Source: Akkermansia muciniphila
GTDB lineage: Bacteria > Verrucomicrobiota > Verrucomicrobiia > Chthoniobacterales > Chthoniobacteraceae
Reading direction: 5' to 3'
NCBI GenBank assembly: GCA_945883955.1
Contig: CAMCYN010000005.1
Location: 1 to 44,830 of the forward strand
DNA: 44,830 bases
Shown here: positions 1 to 8,082 of the stretch, one piece after another
How positions within the stretch are numbered: the first letter of the stretch is position 1
Layout: every line of letters begins with the position of its first letter
Notes under the pieces: model-generated
Database searches by the model: none
Seen by the model: only the letters and a program-made list of their open reading frames with translations
What the model was told of the DNA's origin: nothing
Translations under genes and position numbers: made by a program

Positions 1-75
1 TGGAGGCGGGGGCGGGAATCGAACCCGCGGATGGAGCTTTTGCAGAGCTCTGCCTTACCACTTGGCGACCCCGCC
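1..75 (-). tRNA. tRNA-Cys (GCA)
   Basis: Read on the minus strand this folds into a complete cloverleaf. The acceptor stem GGCGGGG pairs with CCCCGCC, the anticodon stem GAGCT/AGCTC encloses a loop with anticodon GCA, and the T stem GCGGG/CCCGC is perfect. The discriminator base is U, as expected for cysteine, and the 3' CCA is encoded (bases 1-3). The gene abuts the window edge but appears complete. A second, less perfect tRNA-Cys lies at 27822. Confidence 0.95.
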
Positions 76-94
76 GCAAATAAAACGGACAAAC

Positions 95-123
95 ACTAAA
101 AGGGCACAGCGTAGCAAAGTCAA
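95..123 (-). promoter_or_regulatory. probable sigma70-type promoter of tRNA-Cys
   Basis: On the minus strand TTGACT (118-123) and TTTAGT (95-100) are separated by exactly 17 bases. They lie about 20 bases upstream of the tRNA 5' end. The -35 matches consensus at five of six positions and the -10 at four of six. The call is inferred from spacing and position only. Confidence 0.45.
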
Positions 124-207
124 TCACGCCGCGGCCCTCATTCCCCGCAACACTGGATTTTTGGTTCTATCGTTTCACCGGGGTACTCACAGCGATATGG
201 TGGGGCC

Positions 208-990
208 ATGCACCAATTGCGGATCACTTTCCTTGGTACGGGGACTTCTCAGGGGGTACCCCGGATTGGCTGTGACTGTGGGGTGTGTGATTCTTCCGAT
301 CCACGGGATAAGCGGACTCGGTGCTCGGTTTATATAGAATCACCGGAGACGAGCTGGGTGATCGATACCGGGGCTGACTTTCGCGCCCAGTGTCTCCGGG
401 AAGGGATCCGGAAAATGGATGCGGCCGTTTATACCCATGCGCATACGGATCATATCATGGGATTTGATGACTTGCGCCCTTTTGCCCGTCATCGCCAGCC
501 CTTCCCTGTGTATGGCTCGGCAGACACTTTGACCCAGTTGGCGGCGGCGTTTACTTTCGCATTTAATCCAAAAGTCCGGATTCCTGGGTATCTGCACCCT
601 CAAGGTTTCGCTGTCGACGAGGGCGCATTTGCACTTGGGGAAACCGAGGTGAGCCCATTGCCATTGCCCCATGGATCGACGATGTCATTTGGGTACCTCC
701 TACGGCGTCAGGGGCGCCCACTCTTTGCCTACCTAACGGACTGTAAAAGTGTACCGGCTGCGGTTTCCGAGGCGGTCCGGGGGGTGGAGCATCTTGTCTT
801 GGATGCTCTCAGAGAGAAAGTGCATCCCACGCACATGAGCGTGGGCGAGGCGCTGGAGGTGGTCCAGAGGGTGCAACCCAAGCAGACCTGGCTGACTCAT
901 TTGTGCCATGACCACCGGCATGCTGAATTGGAGGCCAAGCTGCCGTCTGGGGTCAACGTCGCTTTCGACGGGCTGAAATTGGCGATCTGA
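208..990 (+). CDS. MBL-fold metallohydrolase (PhnP-like)
   Basis: This 260-residue protein belongs to the metallo-beta-lactamase-fold hydrolases closest to the PhnP (cyclic phosphate phosphodiesterase) branch. It opens with a GTGTSQG motif. A cysteine cluster (C22, C24, C27, C39) in the segment around DPRDKRTRCS is typical of this branch and probably binds a structural metal. The di-metal site is H77-x-H79-x-D81-H82, followed by a conserved Asp in LTDCK and the late His in LTHLCHDH. There is no signal peptide, so it should be cytoplasmic. The ATG at 208 starts directly with the beta strand that precedes GTGTS. The gene stands alone between tRNA-Cys and the pilus operon, so its substrate cannot be inferred from neighbours; a broad phosphodiesterase role is likely. 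Confidence 0.85.
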   Translation: MHQLRITFLGTGTSQGVPRIGCDCGVCDSSDPRDKRTRCSVYIESPETSWVIDTGADFRAQCLREGIRKMDAAVYTHAHTDHIMGFDDLRPFARHRQPFPVYGSADTLTQLAAAFTFAFNPKVRIPGYLHPQGFAVDEGAFALGETEVSPLPLPHGSTMSFGYLLRRQGRPLFAYLTDCKSVPAAVSEAVRGVEHLVLDALREKVHPTHMSVGEALEVVQRVQPKQTWLTHLCHDHRHAELEAKLPSGVNVAFDGLKLAI

Positions 991-1013
991 GCGCCACTCG
1001 CCTGTCACGAGCT

Positions 1014-1041
1014 TTGACTTTTCGCTTTGCCCCCGCATAGT
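1014..1041 (+). promoter_or_regulatory. possible promoter of the secretion/pilus operon
   Basis: TTGACT at 1014-1019 and CATAGT at 1036-1041 are separated by 16 bases in the 158-base gap before the first GspE gene. It is the best sigma70-like pair I see in this gap. The -10 is imperfect, so this is a tentative call. Confidence 0.3.
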
Positions 1042-1148
1042 TGGATGCGCCCTTTCAGACTCTCCCAGACGGTTGCCGCTCTTTGTGGAGCTTGTCAACA
1101 ACCTGTGAAGAGGAGTCCTAGGGGAAGTCTAACCCCCAGTACAGCCAA

Positions 1149-2822
1149 GTGAGTGCCAATCAAGAGTTTGTTCTCGAGATCCTGCAGGAGAGCGGTCTGG
1201 CGACGAAATCCCAGATCGAGGCTGCGCGTGCCGAAGCCCATCCGGGTACGGTCGTGGAAACGTTGATTAGCAGCGGAGCGCTCACGGAAGAAGATGCCAT
1301 GCGGGCATTGGCGGCCCATGCGGCGATGGAGTTTGTGGAGGTGGGGGAGGTGGCAATTCCTGCGGAGATTATCGCGCAGGTTCCGCGAGAAATAGCGGAT
1401 CGGTTCAAGGTCGTTCCCGTCGGGGAAAGTGATGCCGGACTGGTTATAGCTGTCTCAAATCCCTTGGATTTTGATACTTTCGACAGCCTGGGGCATCTTT
1501 TGAACCAATCGGTTGAGTTTGTCTGCGGAACGGAGGCCGCGATTCGCGCCGCCTTGCTGAAATACTACGACATCGGGGGGGATGACGCAGACGGGAGTTC
1601 GTTAGATCCATTCGGATCGGATCAAGTTTTGGCAGAGGGGGAGACGGGGGATGCGCCGATTATTCGGATGGTAACCTCCTTGCTCCTCGAGGCATATAAG
1701 ATGCGCGCCAGTGATATTCACTTGGAGCCGATGGAGAAGGTTTTCCGGGTTCGTCTTCGGGTGGATGGGGTTTTGCAGGAGATGCAAAACCCGCCCAAAC
1801 GATTGCAGTCGGCGATTATTTCGCGTCTGAAAATCATGACGGGTACGATGTCGATCGCCGAGAAGCGGTTGCCGCAGGATGGGCGTATCCAGGTGACGGT
1901 GGGGCAACGGCAGGTGGATCTGCGTGTTTCTACAGTACCGACCACGCATGGGGAGAGTATCGTAATGCGAATTCTGGACAAATCGGCATTGCAGCTCGGT
2001 TTGCCTCAGTTGGGATTCCTTTCCGATGACCAGGCGATTATGGAGCGCCTGATTGCCTTACCTGACGGGATCCTTTTGGTAACCGGTCCGACGGGATCCG
2101 GTAAAACCACGACTTTGTATGCCTGTTTGAACTACATCAACCGGCCGGACAGGAAACTTATTACCGTGGAAGACCCAGTGGAATACCAGATGGCTGGGAT
2201 CAACCAGGTTCAGGTCAACGTAGACATTGGAATGACCTTTCCTGCGGCTCTTCGCTCGATGCTTCGTCAGGCGCCAAACATTATCATGGTTGGGGAAATT
2301 CGCGACGCAGATACAGCGAATATCGCCATCAATGCAGCCCTCACTGGGCATCTTGTGTTTTCGACCCTGCACACGAATGATGCGCCTGGAGCGGTGGCTC
2401 GTTTGGTGGATATCGGGGTCCAGCCTTTCCTTGTATCTTCCGCAGTTCGGGCGGTGTTAGCTCAACGACTTGTCCGCAAAATTTGCCCCAAATGCAAGGC
2501 TCCTTGGGAGTTACTCCCCTCTGATATGCGGGCACTGGGCGTCGATGCAGGTCAAGTGGCCATGGCTTCCATTTCCAAGGGGGCGGGGTGTGATAACTGC
2601 CGCAATTCGGGGTATCGAGGTCGCGCCGGGATATTTGAAATCCTCGTCGTCGATGACGATATAAGACACATGATTAATGATCATGCGACCACCATCCAGT
2701 TGCGGAAGCGGGCGAGGGAGTCGGGGATGAGAACCATGCGCGAAGACGGTATTCGCAAGGTGCTCTCGGGAATGAGTACCGCCGAAGAGGTCATTTCGGT
2801 CACTATGGGAGACCGTGAGTAG
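1149..2822 (+). CDS. gspE: GspE/PilB-family secretion ATPase (first copy)
   Basis: This 557-residue hexameric motor ATPase of type II secretion/type IV pilus assembly would power pseudopilin polymerisation from the cytoplasmic face of the inner membrane. Residues 1 to about 150 form the GspE N-terminal (MshEN-like) domain. The Walker A motif GPTGSGKT spans residues 313-320. An Asp-box segment (ITVEDPVEY), a Walker B segment (NIIMVGEIRD) and a His-box segment (TGHLVFSTLHTND) follow. Near the C-terminus two CxxC pairs (CPKC and CDNC) make the zinc-binding element typical of GspE/PilB. The start is a GTG at 1149; I see no strong Shine-Dalgarno. It is the first gene of a four-gene operon, 21 bases before a paralogue. 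The family is certain, but whether the system secretes or builds pili is not decided by this gene. Confidence 0.93.
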   Translation: MSANQEFVLEILQESGLATKSQIEAARAEAHPGTVVETLISSGALTEEDAMRALAAHAAMEFVEVGEVAIPAEIIAQVPREIADRFKVVPVGESDAGLVIAVSNPLDFDTFDSLGHLLNQSVEFVCGTEAAIRAALLKYYDIGGDDADGSSLDPFGSDQVLAEGETGDAPIIRMVTSLLLEAYKMRASDIHLEPMEKVFRVRLRVDGVLQEMQNPPKRLQSAIISRLKIMTGTMSIAEKRLPQDGRIQVTVGQRQVDLRVSTVPTTHGESIVMRILDKSALQLGLPQLGFLSDDQAIMERLIALPDGILLVTGPTGSGKTTTLYACLNYINRPDRKLITVEDPVEYQMAGINQVQVNVDIGMTFPAALRSMLRQAPNIIMVGEIRDADTANIAINAALTGHLVFSTLHTNDAPGAVARLVDIGVQPFLVSSAVRAVLAQRLVRKICPKCKAPWELLPSDMRALGVDAGQVAMASISKGAGCDNCRNSGYRGRAGIFEILVVDDDIRHMINDHATTIQLRKRARESGMRTMREDGIRKVLSGMSTAEEVISVTMGDRE

Positions 2823-2843
2823 AAACTTAAAAAACACACGGCG

Positions 2844-4508
2844 ATGAATCATTTTCAGGTGCTTGAGTTACTCGCGGAGCAGCAATTGATCAGTGAGGAT
2901 GTGATTGAGGATGTGGCTTTTGAAGTCACACAGTCCGGTCGATCCATTGCGAAAGTTTTGGAACGTCAAGGGCTGATGGCCGAGGATCAATTTTACGCGA
3001 CCTTGGCTCAGATGCTGGGGACGGAAGTTGTCGACTTGGATGGATTCGAGCCCGATCCAACTCTTCTGGATATTTTGCCGATCGGCATGGCTCAGTTACA
3101 CCGGGCCTTTCCCGTGGGCTGGGATGGGCATTGTCTGCAGGTGGTTCTGGAAGACCCGCTAAACCATCAAGCCATTGAAGACTTGCGGTTTGGTTTAGGC
3201 GTCGAAATTCACATGATGGTCGGTGCGCTGGACCATGTCACCGAACTGCTCCGTCACCATTACAGTCGCGGATCAGGCGAGCTAAAAGACGTTCTTGCCG
3301 AGATGGGCACCGAGCTGGACGAAGCCCAAGCGGCTTCCGATGCCGCCGCCAATGCGGCTCCGATTATTCGGTATGTGGATCTGGTGCTTCAGCAGGCGGT
3401 GCGGGATAGAGCCTCGGATATTCACTTTGAACCGTTTGAGCATGATTTTAAGATTCGGTATCGCGTGGATGGTGCTTTGTATGAAATGGCTCCGCCACCC
3501 CGGCACTTGGCCGGGCCGGTACTTTCCCGTGTGAAGGTGATGGCGAACCTGAATATCGCCGAGCGGCGTTTACCGCAGGACGGCCGTATTCAGCGCGAAG
3601 TGGGGGGGAGACAAGTCGATTTGCGTGTATCGACCCTACCGACACAGTTCGGAGAGAGCGTAGTATTGCGTGTATTAGATCGGTCGTCGGTAAACTTAAG
3701 TTTGGAGGCGCTTGGGATGCCGACCAATATTTATGAGTACCTGATGAAGACCGTAGAGCTTCCTAACGGGATCTTTATCGTCACCGGACCAACCGGGTCT
3801 GGGAAAACGACAACGCTCTATGCCTGTCTGGATAAGATCAATACAATCGATGCCAAGGTGCTGACCGCAGAGGATCCTGTGGAGTTCGACATCGATGGGA
3901 TTCTACAGGTGCCAGTGAATGAAGCGATTGGGCTTACATTTGCTAAAGTGCTTAAAGCCTTTTTGCGTCAGGATCCAGACCGGATCATGATCGGGGAAAC
4001 TCGTGACCAGGAAACGGCGCAAATTGCCATCCAAGCCTCTCTCACGGGACACTTAGTTTTGACCACGCTCCATACTAACGATGCCCCAGGGGCTGTGACT
4101 CGGTTGATTGATATGGGAGTGGAGCCGTTTATGATTTCGGCATCGCTGGAAGGGGTTCTTGGTCAGCGACTGATTCGTAAGGTGTGCCAACAGTGCCTGA
4201 CGGCTTATGAGCCTACCGAAGCGGTGCTTAACCAGCTTGGACTGAGCCCGCATGAGATCGGTGATAAATGTTTTTACTACGGGTCCGGTTGTGCGACTTG
4301 CAACAGTACCGGATACCGGGGCCGAAAGGGGATTTACGAATTGCTTGATGTGACAGAACCGCTTCGGGAGCTTATTAATCAGCGGGCTCCGGGGATTGTG
4401 CTGAAACAGAAAGCAATCGAACTTGGAATGTCCACCCTGCGCGAAGATGGGTTGCGTTGTATTTTCGGTGGAGAGACCAGTATCGAAGAGGTGTTGAAAT
4501 ATACTTAA
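2844..4508 (+). CDS. gspE: GspE/PilB-family secretion ATPase (second copy)
   Basis: This 554-residue paralogue of the preceding gene has the same architecture: N-terminal GspE domain, Walker A GPTGSGKT at about 315-322, Walker B region (RIMIGETRDQET), His box (LTTLHTNDAPGA), and two CxxC pairs (CQQC, CATC) for zinc. All key ATPase residues appear intact, so it should be an active motor rather than a decayed copy. The two proteins differ through much of the N-terminal domain, which suggests separate partners or a hetero-hexamer rather than recent duplication. It starts 21 bases after its neighbour stops and 46 bases before the platform protein gene. PilT-like retraction ATPases are shorter and lack this N-terminal domain, so I do not favour that role. 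Confidence 0.93.
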   Translation: MNHFQVLELLAEQQLISEDVIEDVAFEVTQSGRSIAKVLERQGLMAEDQFYATLAQMLGTEVVDLDGFEPDPTLLDILPIGMAQLHRAFPVGWDGHCLQVVLEDPLNHQAIEDLRFGLGVEIHMMVGALDHVTELLRHHYSRGSGELKDVLAEMGTELDEAQAASDAAANAAPIIRYVDLVLQQAVRDRASDIHFEPFEHDFKIRYRVDGALYEMAPPPRHLAGPVLSRVKVMANLNIAERRLPQDGRIQREVGGRQVDLRVSTLPTQFGESVVLRVLDRSSVNLSLEALGMPTNIYEYLMKTVELPNGIFIVTGPTGSGKTTTLYACLDKINTIDAKVLTAEDPVEFDIDGILQVPVNEAIGLTFAKVLKAFLRQDPDRIMIGETRDQETAQIAIQASLTGHLVLTTLHTNDAPGAVTRLIDMGVEPFMISASLEGVLGQRLIRKVCQQCLTAYEPTEAVLNQLGLSPHEIGDKCFYYGSGCATCNSTGYRGRKGIYELLDVTEPLRELINQRAPGIVLKQKAIELGMSTLREDGLRCIFGGETSIEEVLKYT

Positions 4509-4554
4509 GCCTCCAAGTCTTCTAGATTCCAAAAACATCCCCCCTTAGGAAGCC

Positions 4555-5865
4555 ATGGCAAAGTTTGAATACGTAGCACTCGACGCTCGCGGTCAGGAAA
4601 CACAAGGAGTGATGGACGCGCGTTCGTCCAACGAAGTTGTTGCGGCTCTCCGCAAGGAAGGAATGTTTCCGACGTCTGTCACAGAAGCAGGAAAGGCTGC
4701 GGTGGCAACAGCGACAAGATCATCCTCGGCAACTGCGGTTCCGCTTGCGACTGCGGTCGCGGCCCCCAAGGTCAAAAAAGCACCGATAAAACTCTTCGAA
4801 AAGAAGACGGTGGACGGCAAGTTGCTGATGATCTTTACCCGTCAATTGGCGACGCTGATTGATGCTGGGTTGCCGCTTTTGAGAAGCTTGGACGTGCTCG
4901 GAAAGCAGGAAAAGGATCCGGTTCTGAAGCGGATTATCGGAGATCTCTCCGAGGCAGTTCAGAGTGGTAGTACGTTTTCTGAATCTCTGTCGCAGCACCC
5001 AGCGATCTTCAATCGTCTTTATGTGAACATGGTCAAGGCGGGGGAGCTAGGCGGGGTGCTTGAAGTAGTTCTTAATCGGTTAGCGGAGTTTCAGGAGAAG
5101 GCTCAGAAGCTTAAAAATAAGGTAGTTTCGGCAATGACCTATCCGGTTATTGTATTGAGTATCGCTATTTTGATTCTGATTTTTCTCCTTACCTTTATTG
5201 TGCCGAAGTTTGAGCAGATATTTAAGGATCTATTGGGGAGCAAGCCGCTTCCATGGCTTACGCTTATGGTTATGAATGCCAGTCGGGCGGCTGTTGCCAA
5301 CTGGTATATTTTATTGGGCGGGGCGATCGGACTCGTTTTTGGATGGAAGACATTAACAGGTTCTCCTAAGGGGAGGGCTTGGTTGGATCGTGCCTCACTA
5401 AAGGCACCACTCTTTGGCGATCTAATGCAGAAGAGTTCCATCTCGCGCTTTGCTCGAACGCTTGGAACATTGGTGACTAGTGGTGTTCCGATCTTGCAGG
5501 CATTGATTATTACTCGAGAAACAGCAGGGAATTCAGTGATTTATGAGGCTGTTACCAAGGTTCACGATGCCGTTAAGGAAGGGGAAACCATTGTAACTCC
5601 GCTTGAATCCTGCGGGGTATTTCCGGCTATGGTCATTTCCATGGTGGATGTCGGGGAAGAAACAGGGCAGTTGCCCGACATGTTGCTTAAGGTCGCGGAC
5701 GTCTATGACGATGAGGTCGATAATACTGTGGACGCGCTTACTTCTTTGATTGAACCACTCATGATCGTGTTTCTTGCCGTCATTGTGGGAACGATCGTGA
5801 TTGCGCTCTTTATGCCGATGGTGGAGTTGCTCAAGAATATGAGTAATCCTAACAACGGGGCATAG
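4555..5865 (+). CDS. gspF: GspF/PilC inner-membrane platform protein
   Basis: This 436-residue polytopic membrane protein anchors the GspE/PilB motor to the membrane and organises pseudopilin insertion. The N-terminal segment (MAKFEYVALDARGQETQG) is the family hallmark. It is followed by an Ala/Thr/Val-rich linker (about 45-75) that is longer than usual. Two repeated GspF domains carry the typical sequences (FTRQLATLIDAGLPLLRSL near 95, FARTLGTLVTSGVPILQAL near 300). Membrane segments lie at about 190-220, 245-262 and 395-420. It sits between the two ATPases and the pseudopilin, all co-directional. Only one platform protein serves two ATPases here. Family assignment is secure. Confidence 0.93.
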   Translation: MAKFEYVALDARGQETQGVMDARSSNEVVAALRKEGMFPTSVTEAGKAAVATATRSSSATAVPLATAVAAPKVKKAPIKLFEKKTVDGKLLMIFTRQLATLIDAGLPLLRSLDVLGKQEKDPVLKRIIGDLSEAVQSGSTFSESLSQHPAIFNRLYVNMVKAGELGGVLEVVLNRLAEFQEKAQKLKNKVVSAMTYPVIVLSIAILILIFLLTFIVPKFEQIFKDLLGSKPLPWLTLMVMNASRAAVANWYILLGGAIGLVFGWKTLTGSPKGRAWLDRASLKAPLFGDLMQKSSISRFARTLGTLVTSGVPILQALIITRETAGNSVIYEAVTKVHDAVKEGETIVTPLESCGVFPAMVISMVDVGEETGQLPDMLLKVADVYDDEVDNTVDALTSLIEPLMIVFLAVIVGTIVIALFMPMVELLKNMSNPNNGA

Positions 5866-5896
5866 GTTTAGGTTTTGGATTCAGAGGACTAGTTTT

Positions 5897-6490
5897 ATGC
5901 TGAGGCGTTTTTCTATTCGCGATGGCGCGTTCACTTTAATCGAACTGCTTACCGCAGTTTCGATTGCTGCGGTGTTGATGACTATTACGTTGGGTATTCA
6001 ACGCTACGCTCAGGATAAATCAGCCCGTACTAAGGCGGAGGTCGAGATTCGCGCCATGGGGGTAGCCTGTGAAAGTTATAAGACCGATCAGGGCGTGTAT
6101 CCCCGGACTCCGAGTTCAGATGAACTTAGTAGTACGGTTGCTGAGACCACAACATACGTGAAGGCGAGCTTGGACCTTTATCAGCAACTGTCCGGAGACT
6201 CGGACGTCAATGGCAAGGCAGACGTCAGCGAAGGGAAGGTTCCGGAGGGAAAGCAGCAGGCGGATCCTGTCTATTTGGAGTTTAAGCCATCGCAACTTCG
6301 TATGCCGAACGTTCAGGTGGCTTACATTCGGGATCCGTGGGATTCGGAGTCGAGGCCGAGTCCCTACGGATATTCGACGCGCCGCTCGGTGATGCCAGAC
6401 GACACTTCGGCAGGTTATAACAGCACCTACGACCTTTGGTCGGTTGCGAAAAAGCCCGAGAACCCGAAGGCTTGGATTACGAACTGGTAA
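5897..6490 (+). CDS. type II secretion/type IV pilus pseudopilin
   Basis: This 197-residue prepilin-like protein begins with a short basic leader (MLRRFSIRDG) followed by AFTLIELL and a hydrophobic N-terminal helix. Glu16 is the conserved +5 glutamate if cleavage occurs after Ala11, so the -1 residue would be Ala rather than the usual Gly. The next part (KAEVEIRAMGVACESYKTD) matches the GspG/PilA-type N-terminal helix extension that precedes a YP turn. The remaining ~120 residues are polar, with a DPW and SxYDLWS segment seen in GspG-like major pseudopilins. It is the last gene of the operon, 31 bases after gspF. The prepilin peptidase that would process it is at 42651-43766. No minor pseudopilins, secretin or PilMNOP genes are in the window. 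Confidence 0.85.
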   Translation: MLRRFSIRDGAFTLIELLTAVSIAAVLMTITLGIQRYAQDKSARTKAEVEIRAMGVACESYKTDQGVYPRTPSSDELSSTVAETTTYVKASLDLYQQLSGDSDVNGKADVSEGKVPEGKQQADPVYLEFKPSQLRMPNVQVAYIRDPWDSESRPSPYGYSTRRSVMPDDTSAGYNSTYDLWSVAKKPENPKAWITNW

Positions 6491-6522
6491 GGGTGTCCTT
6501 GTTCGCCTGTTTCTGTAGCGGA

Positions 6523-7752
6523 CTAACTTAGGGGGTAAGTATCCGCAGTCTCGCTTGCGTCGGCAAGTTTGGCTAAAACCCAGCGATACTCGGAAGCGAT
6601 ACTTTGAATGATATCTCCTGGATGCACATCTGGGGGGAGAACATCGAAGGTGTAGGTTTCGATTTCCAAATGGGGGCAAATTCCGGACCGGACTAAGCGC
6701 CAAAAGTCTGAATCCAGTGAGTCTGCTGTGGAGGACAGCGGCGAAGCCGGAGCAACAAATAAAGGGACATGGAAGTGAATGCGAAGCTCTTCGATTTCGG
6801 GATGATCCGGCATTTGCGTCAGGGCACTTGGTAGATCCGTCCAGGCAATCCGTTTTCCTTCTGCGGTGCGGGCTTTTACTTGGTGTAAATAGGTCGGTTC
6901 TGCAAATCGCTGCAGGGCTTGGTAGGTCGCTTCCCCTCCCGGGGCCTTGAGTGCAGCGCTCAGCTGGATTTTTGAAAGTAGGATTCCCGCGCTTTGATAT
7001 GCCAAGAGTGACTCGGAGAGGTTTTCGTACTGAAGGGCGACATGGCAGGTGTCAAAGCATACACCGATGTGACGGCGGAGGATTTCTTCTGCCTCGGTGG
7101 GGGAAAGACCCAACCGCATCTGAATTTCCGGGATGGCTCCGGACGGGAGAGCAATGTGGAAAAAGCTTAAGGTTTGCGGGGTTGTTTCCAGAAAGCAGTC
7201 TGGTTCGGGTTCAAGTCCGAGATGGATATAACGGCCCGTTTCACGTTCGATTTTTGCCATTTCGGCAGCTGCTGAGCCGAGACCTCGGGCGATAGAAGCT
7301 TCGTCGGCCGGCGTATGAATCCACTGCGCAAAGGAGCCAGGGACGGTGCTGATACTTCCATCCTGACCTTCGGGCAGCCAGTGTGCCAAAATTCGCGCCA
7401 GCTGGCAGGTGTAGCTGAGGCGTTCAGGAGTTCGCCAATCGGGCGCATACACGTTTTCCTTTACTGGACCCCGGTGGAATCTTCCGAAGGGAAAACCGTT
7501 GATCGAAAACGGGTAAAAGTGCTCGGCTTGAAAGAAGCCTGTTCCCTTTTGGAGTGCTTCAGGCGACTGTAAATCTTCAGCAGCCTGAGCGCTCAGGCGT
7601 AGTCCAATGCCAAAGTCTTGCTCTATTTTGAGTGCCGCTTTGACCGCTGTGGCTCGTTGTTGGAGTGCGTCGAAATGTTCCGTCCAAGTTTCACCGGGGT
7701 GAATGTTTTGGCAGTAGGTTAGGTGCAGGGAGGGAAAGCCGGGAACTCTCAT
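6523..7752 (-). CDS. eboE: EboE-like metabolite traffic protein (TIM barrel)
   Basis: This 409-residue protein resembles the EboE family, TIM-barrel proteins of the xylose isomerase/sugar phosphate isomerase fold. The N-terminal LTYCQNIHPGETW matches the EboE signature as I recall it. Metal or substrate residues typical of the fold are visible, such as the Glu in HLGLEPEPDC and the IGVCFDTCH segment. Ebo genes are normally clustered (eboA-F) and are implicated in moving or processing a membrane-associated metabolite, for example in scytonemin export in cyanobacteria; the chemistry is unsettled. Here it is a lone gene, convergent with the pseudopilin (32-base gap). A TatD/EboB-like gene occurs 31 kb away at 38751, so the set appears dispersed. 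The ATG at 7752 is chosen because the conserved LTYC segment follows closely. Confidence 0.75.
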   Translation of the reverse strand: MRVPGFPSLHLTYCQNIHPGETWTEHFDALQQRATAVKAALKIEQDFGIGLRLSAQAAEDLQSPEALQKGTGFFQAEHFYPFSINGFPFGRFHRGPVKENVYAPDWRTPERLSYTCQLARILAHWLPEGQDGSISTVPGSFAQWIHTPADEASIARGLGSAAAEMAKIERETGRYIHLGLEPEPDCFLETTPQTLSFFHIALPSGAIPEIQMRLGLSPTEAEEILRRHIGVCFDTCHVALQYENLSESLLAYQSAGILLSKIQLSAALKAPGGEATYQALQRFAEPTYLHQVKARTAEGKRIAWTDLPSALTQMPDHPEIEELRIHFHVPLFVAPASPLSSTADSLDSDFWRLVRSGICPHLEIETYTFDVLPPDVHPGDIIQSIASEYRWVLAKLADASETADTYPLS

Positions 7753-7810
7753 GGAAGGGGATCAAGTGGCGGCGGGATGGCCGAAAAGGCGATGGGAGCT
7801 GGGGGGTAAA

Positions 7811-8071
7811 TTAATCGAGAGAATTCACCGCCGATTGAACAGCGACAAAAAGGGTGGGATCGCACAAGGCCGATACGGCATCAATTAGTCGGTTGTCCTC
7901 CTCATTATGCCTCATGGCAGTGGTCATTTGGAGGAGCGTGCTAGTGCGCAGATTTTCCGGACAGGTTATGAGTCCCTTGAACCAAGCTCGAAGACGTTTA
8001 TCGCGATGAATAACGACGCACAAGAGCTCGAGAGCGGCTTTGTGACGTGGGGGGATGTCGGCATTGTTCAC
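7811..8071 (-). CDS. small hypothetical protein downstream of mgtE
   Basis: I do not recognise this 86-residue product. The minus frame stays open and reads as a plausible soluble helical protein (IPPRHKAALELLCVVIHRD, then LRTSTLLQMTTAMRHNEED). It is rich in Leu, Ala and charged residues and ends SAVNSLD. The proposed GTG start at 8071 lies 11 bases past the mgtE stop, which suggests translational coupling; GGGGAG sits immediately before it, closer than an ideal Shine-Dalgarno. The frame also extends upstream into mgtE, but that part (Pro/His/Cys-rich) looks like an out-of-frame shadow. It fills what would otherwise be a 330-base gap between mgtE and eboE. The reality of this gene is an inference from composition and position. 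Confidence 0.5.
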   Translation of the reverse strand: MNNADIPPRHKAALELLCVVIHRDKRLRAWFKGLITCPENLRTSTLLQMTTAMRHNEEDNRLIDAVSALCDPTLFVAVQSAVNSLD

Positions 8072-8082
8072 TCCCCAAAATG

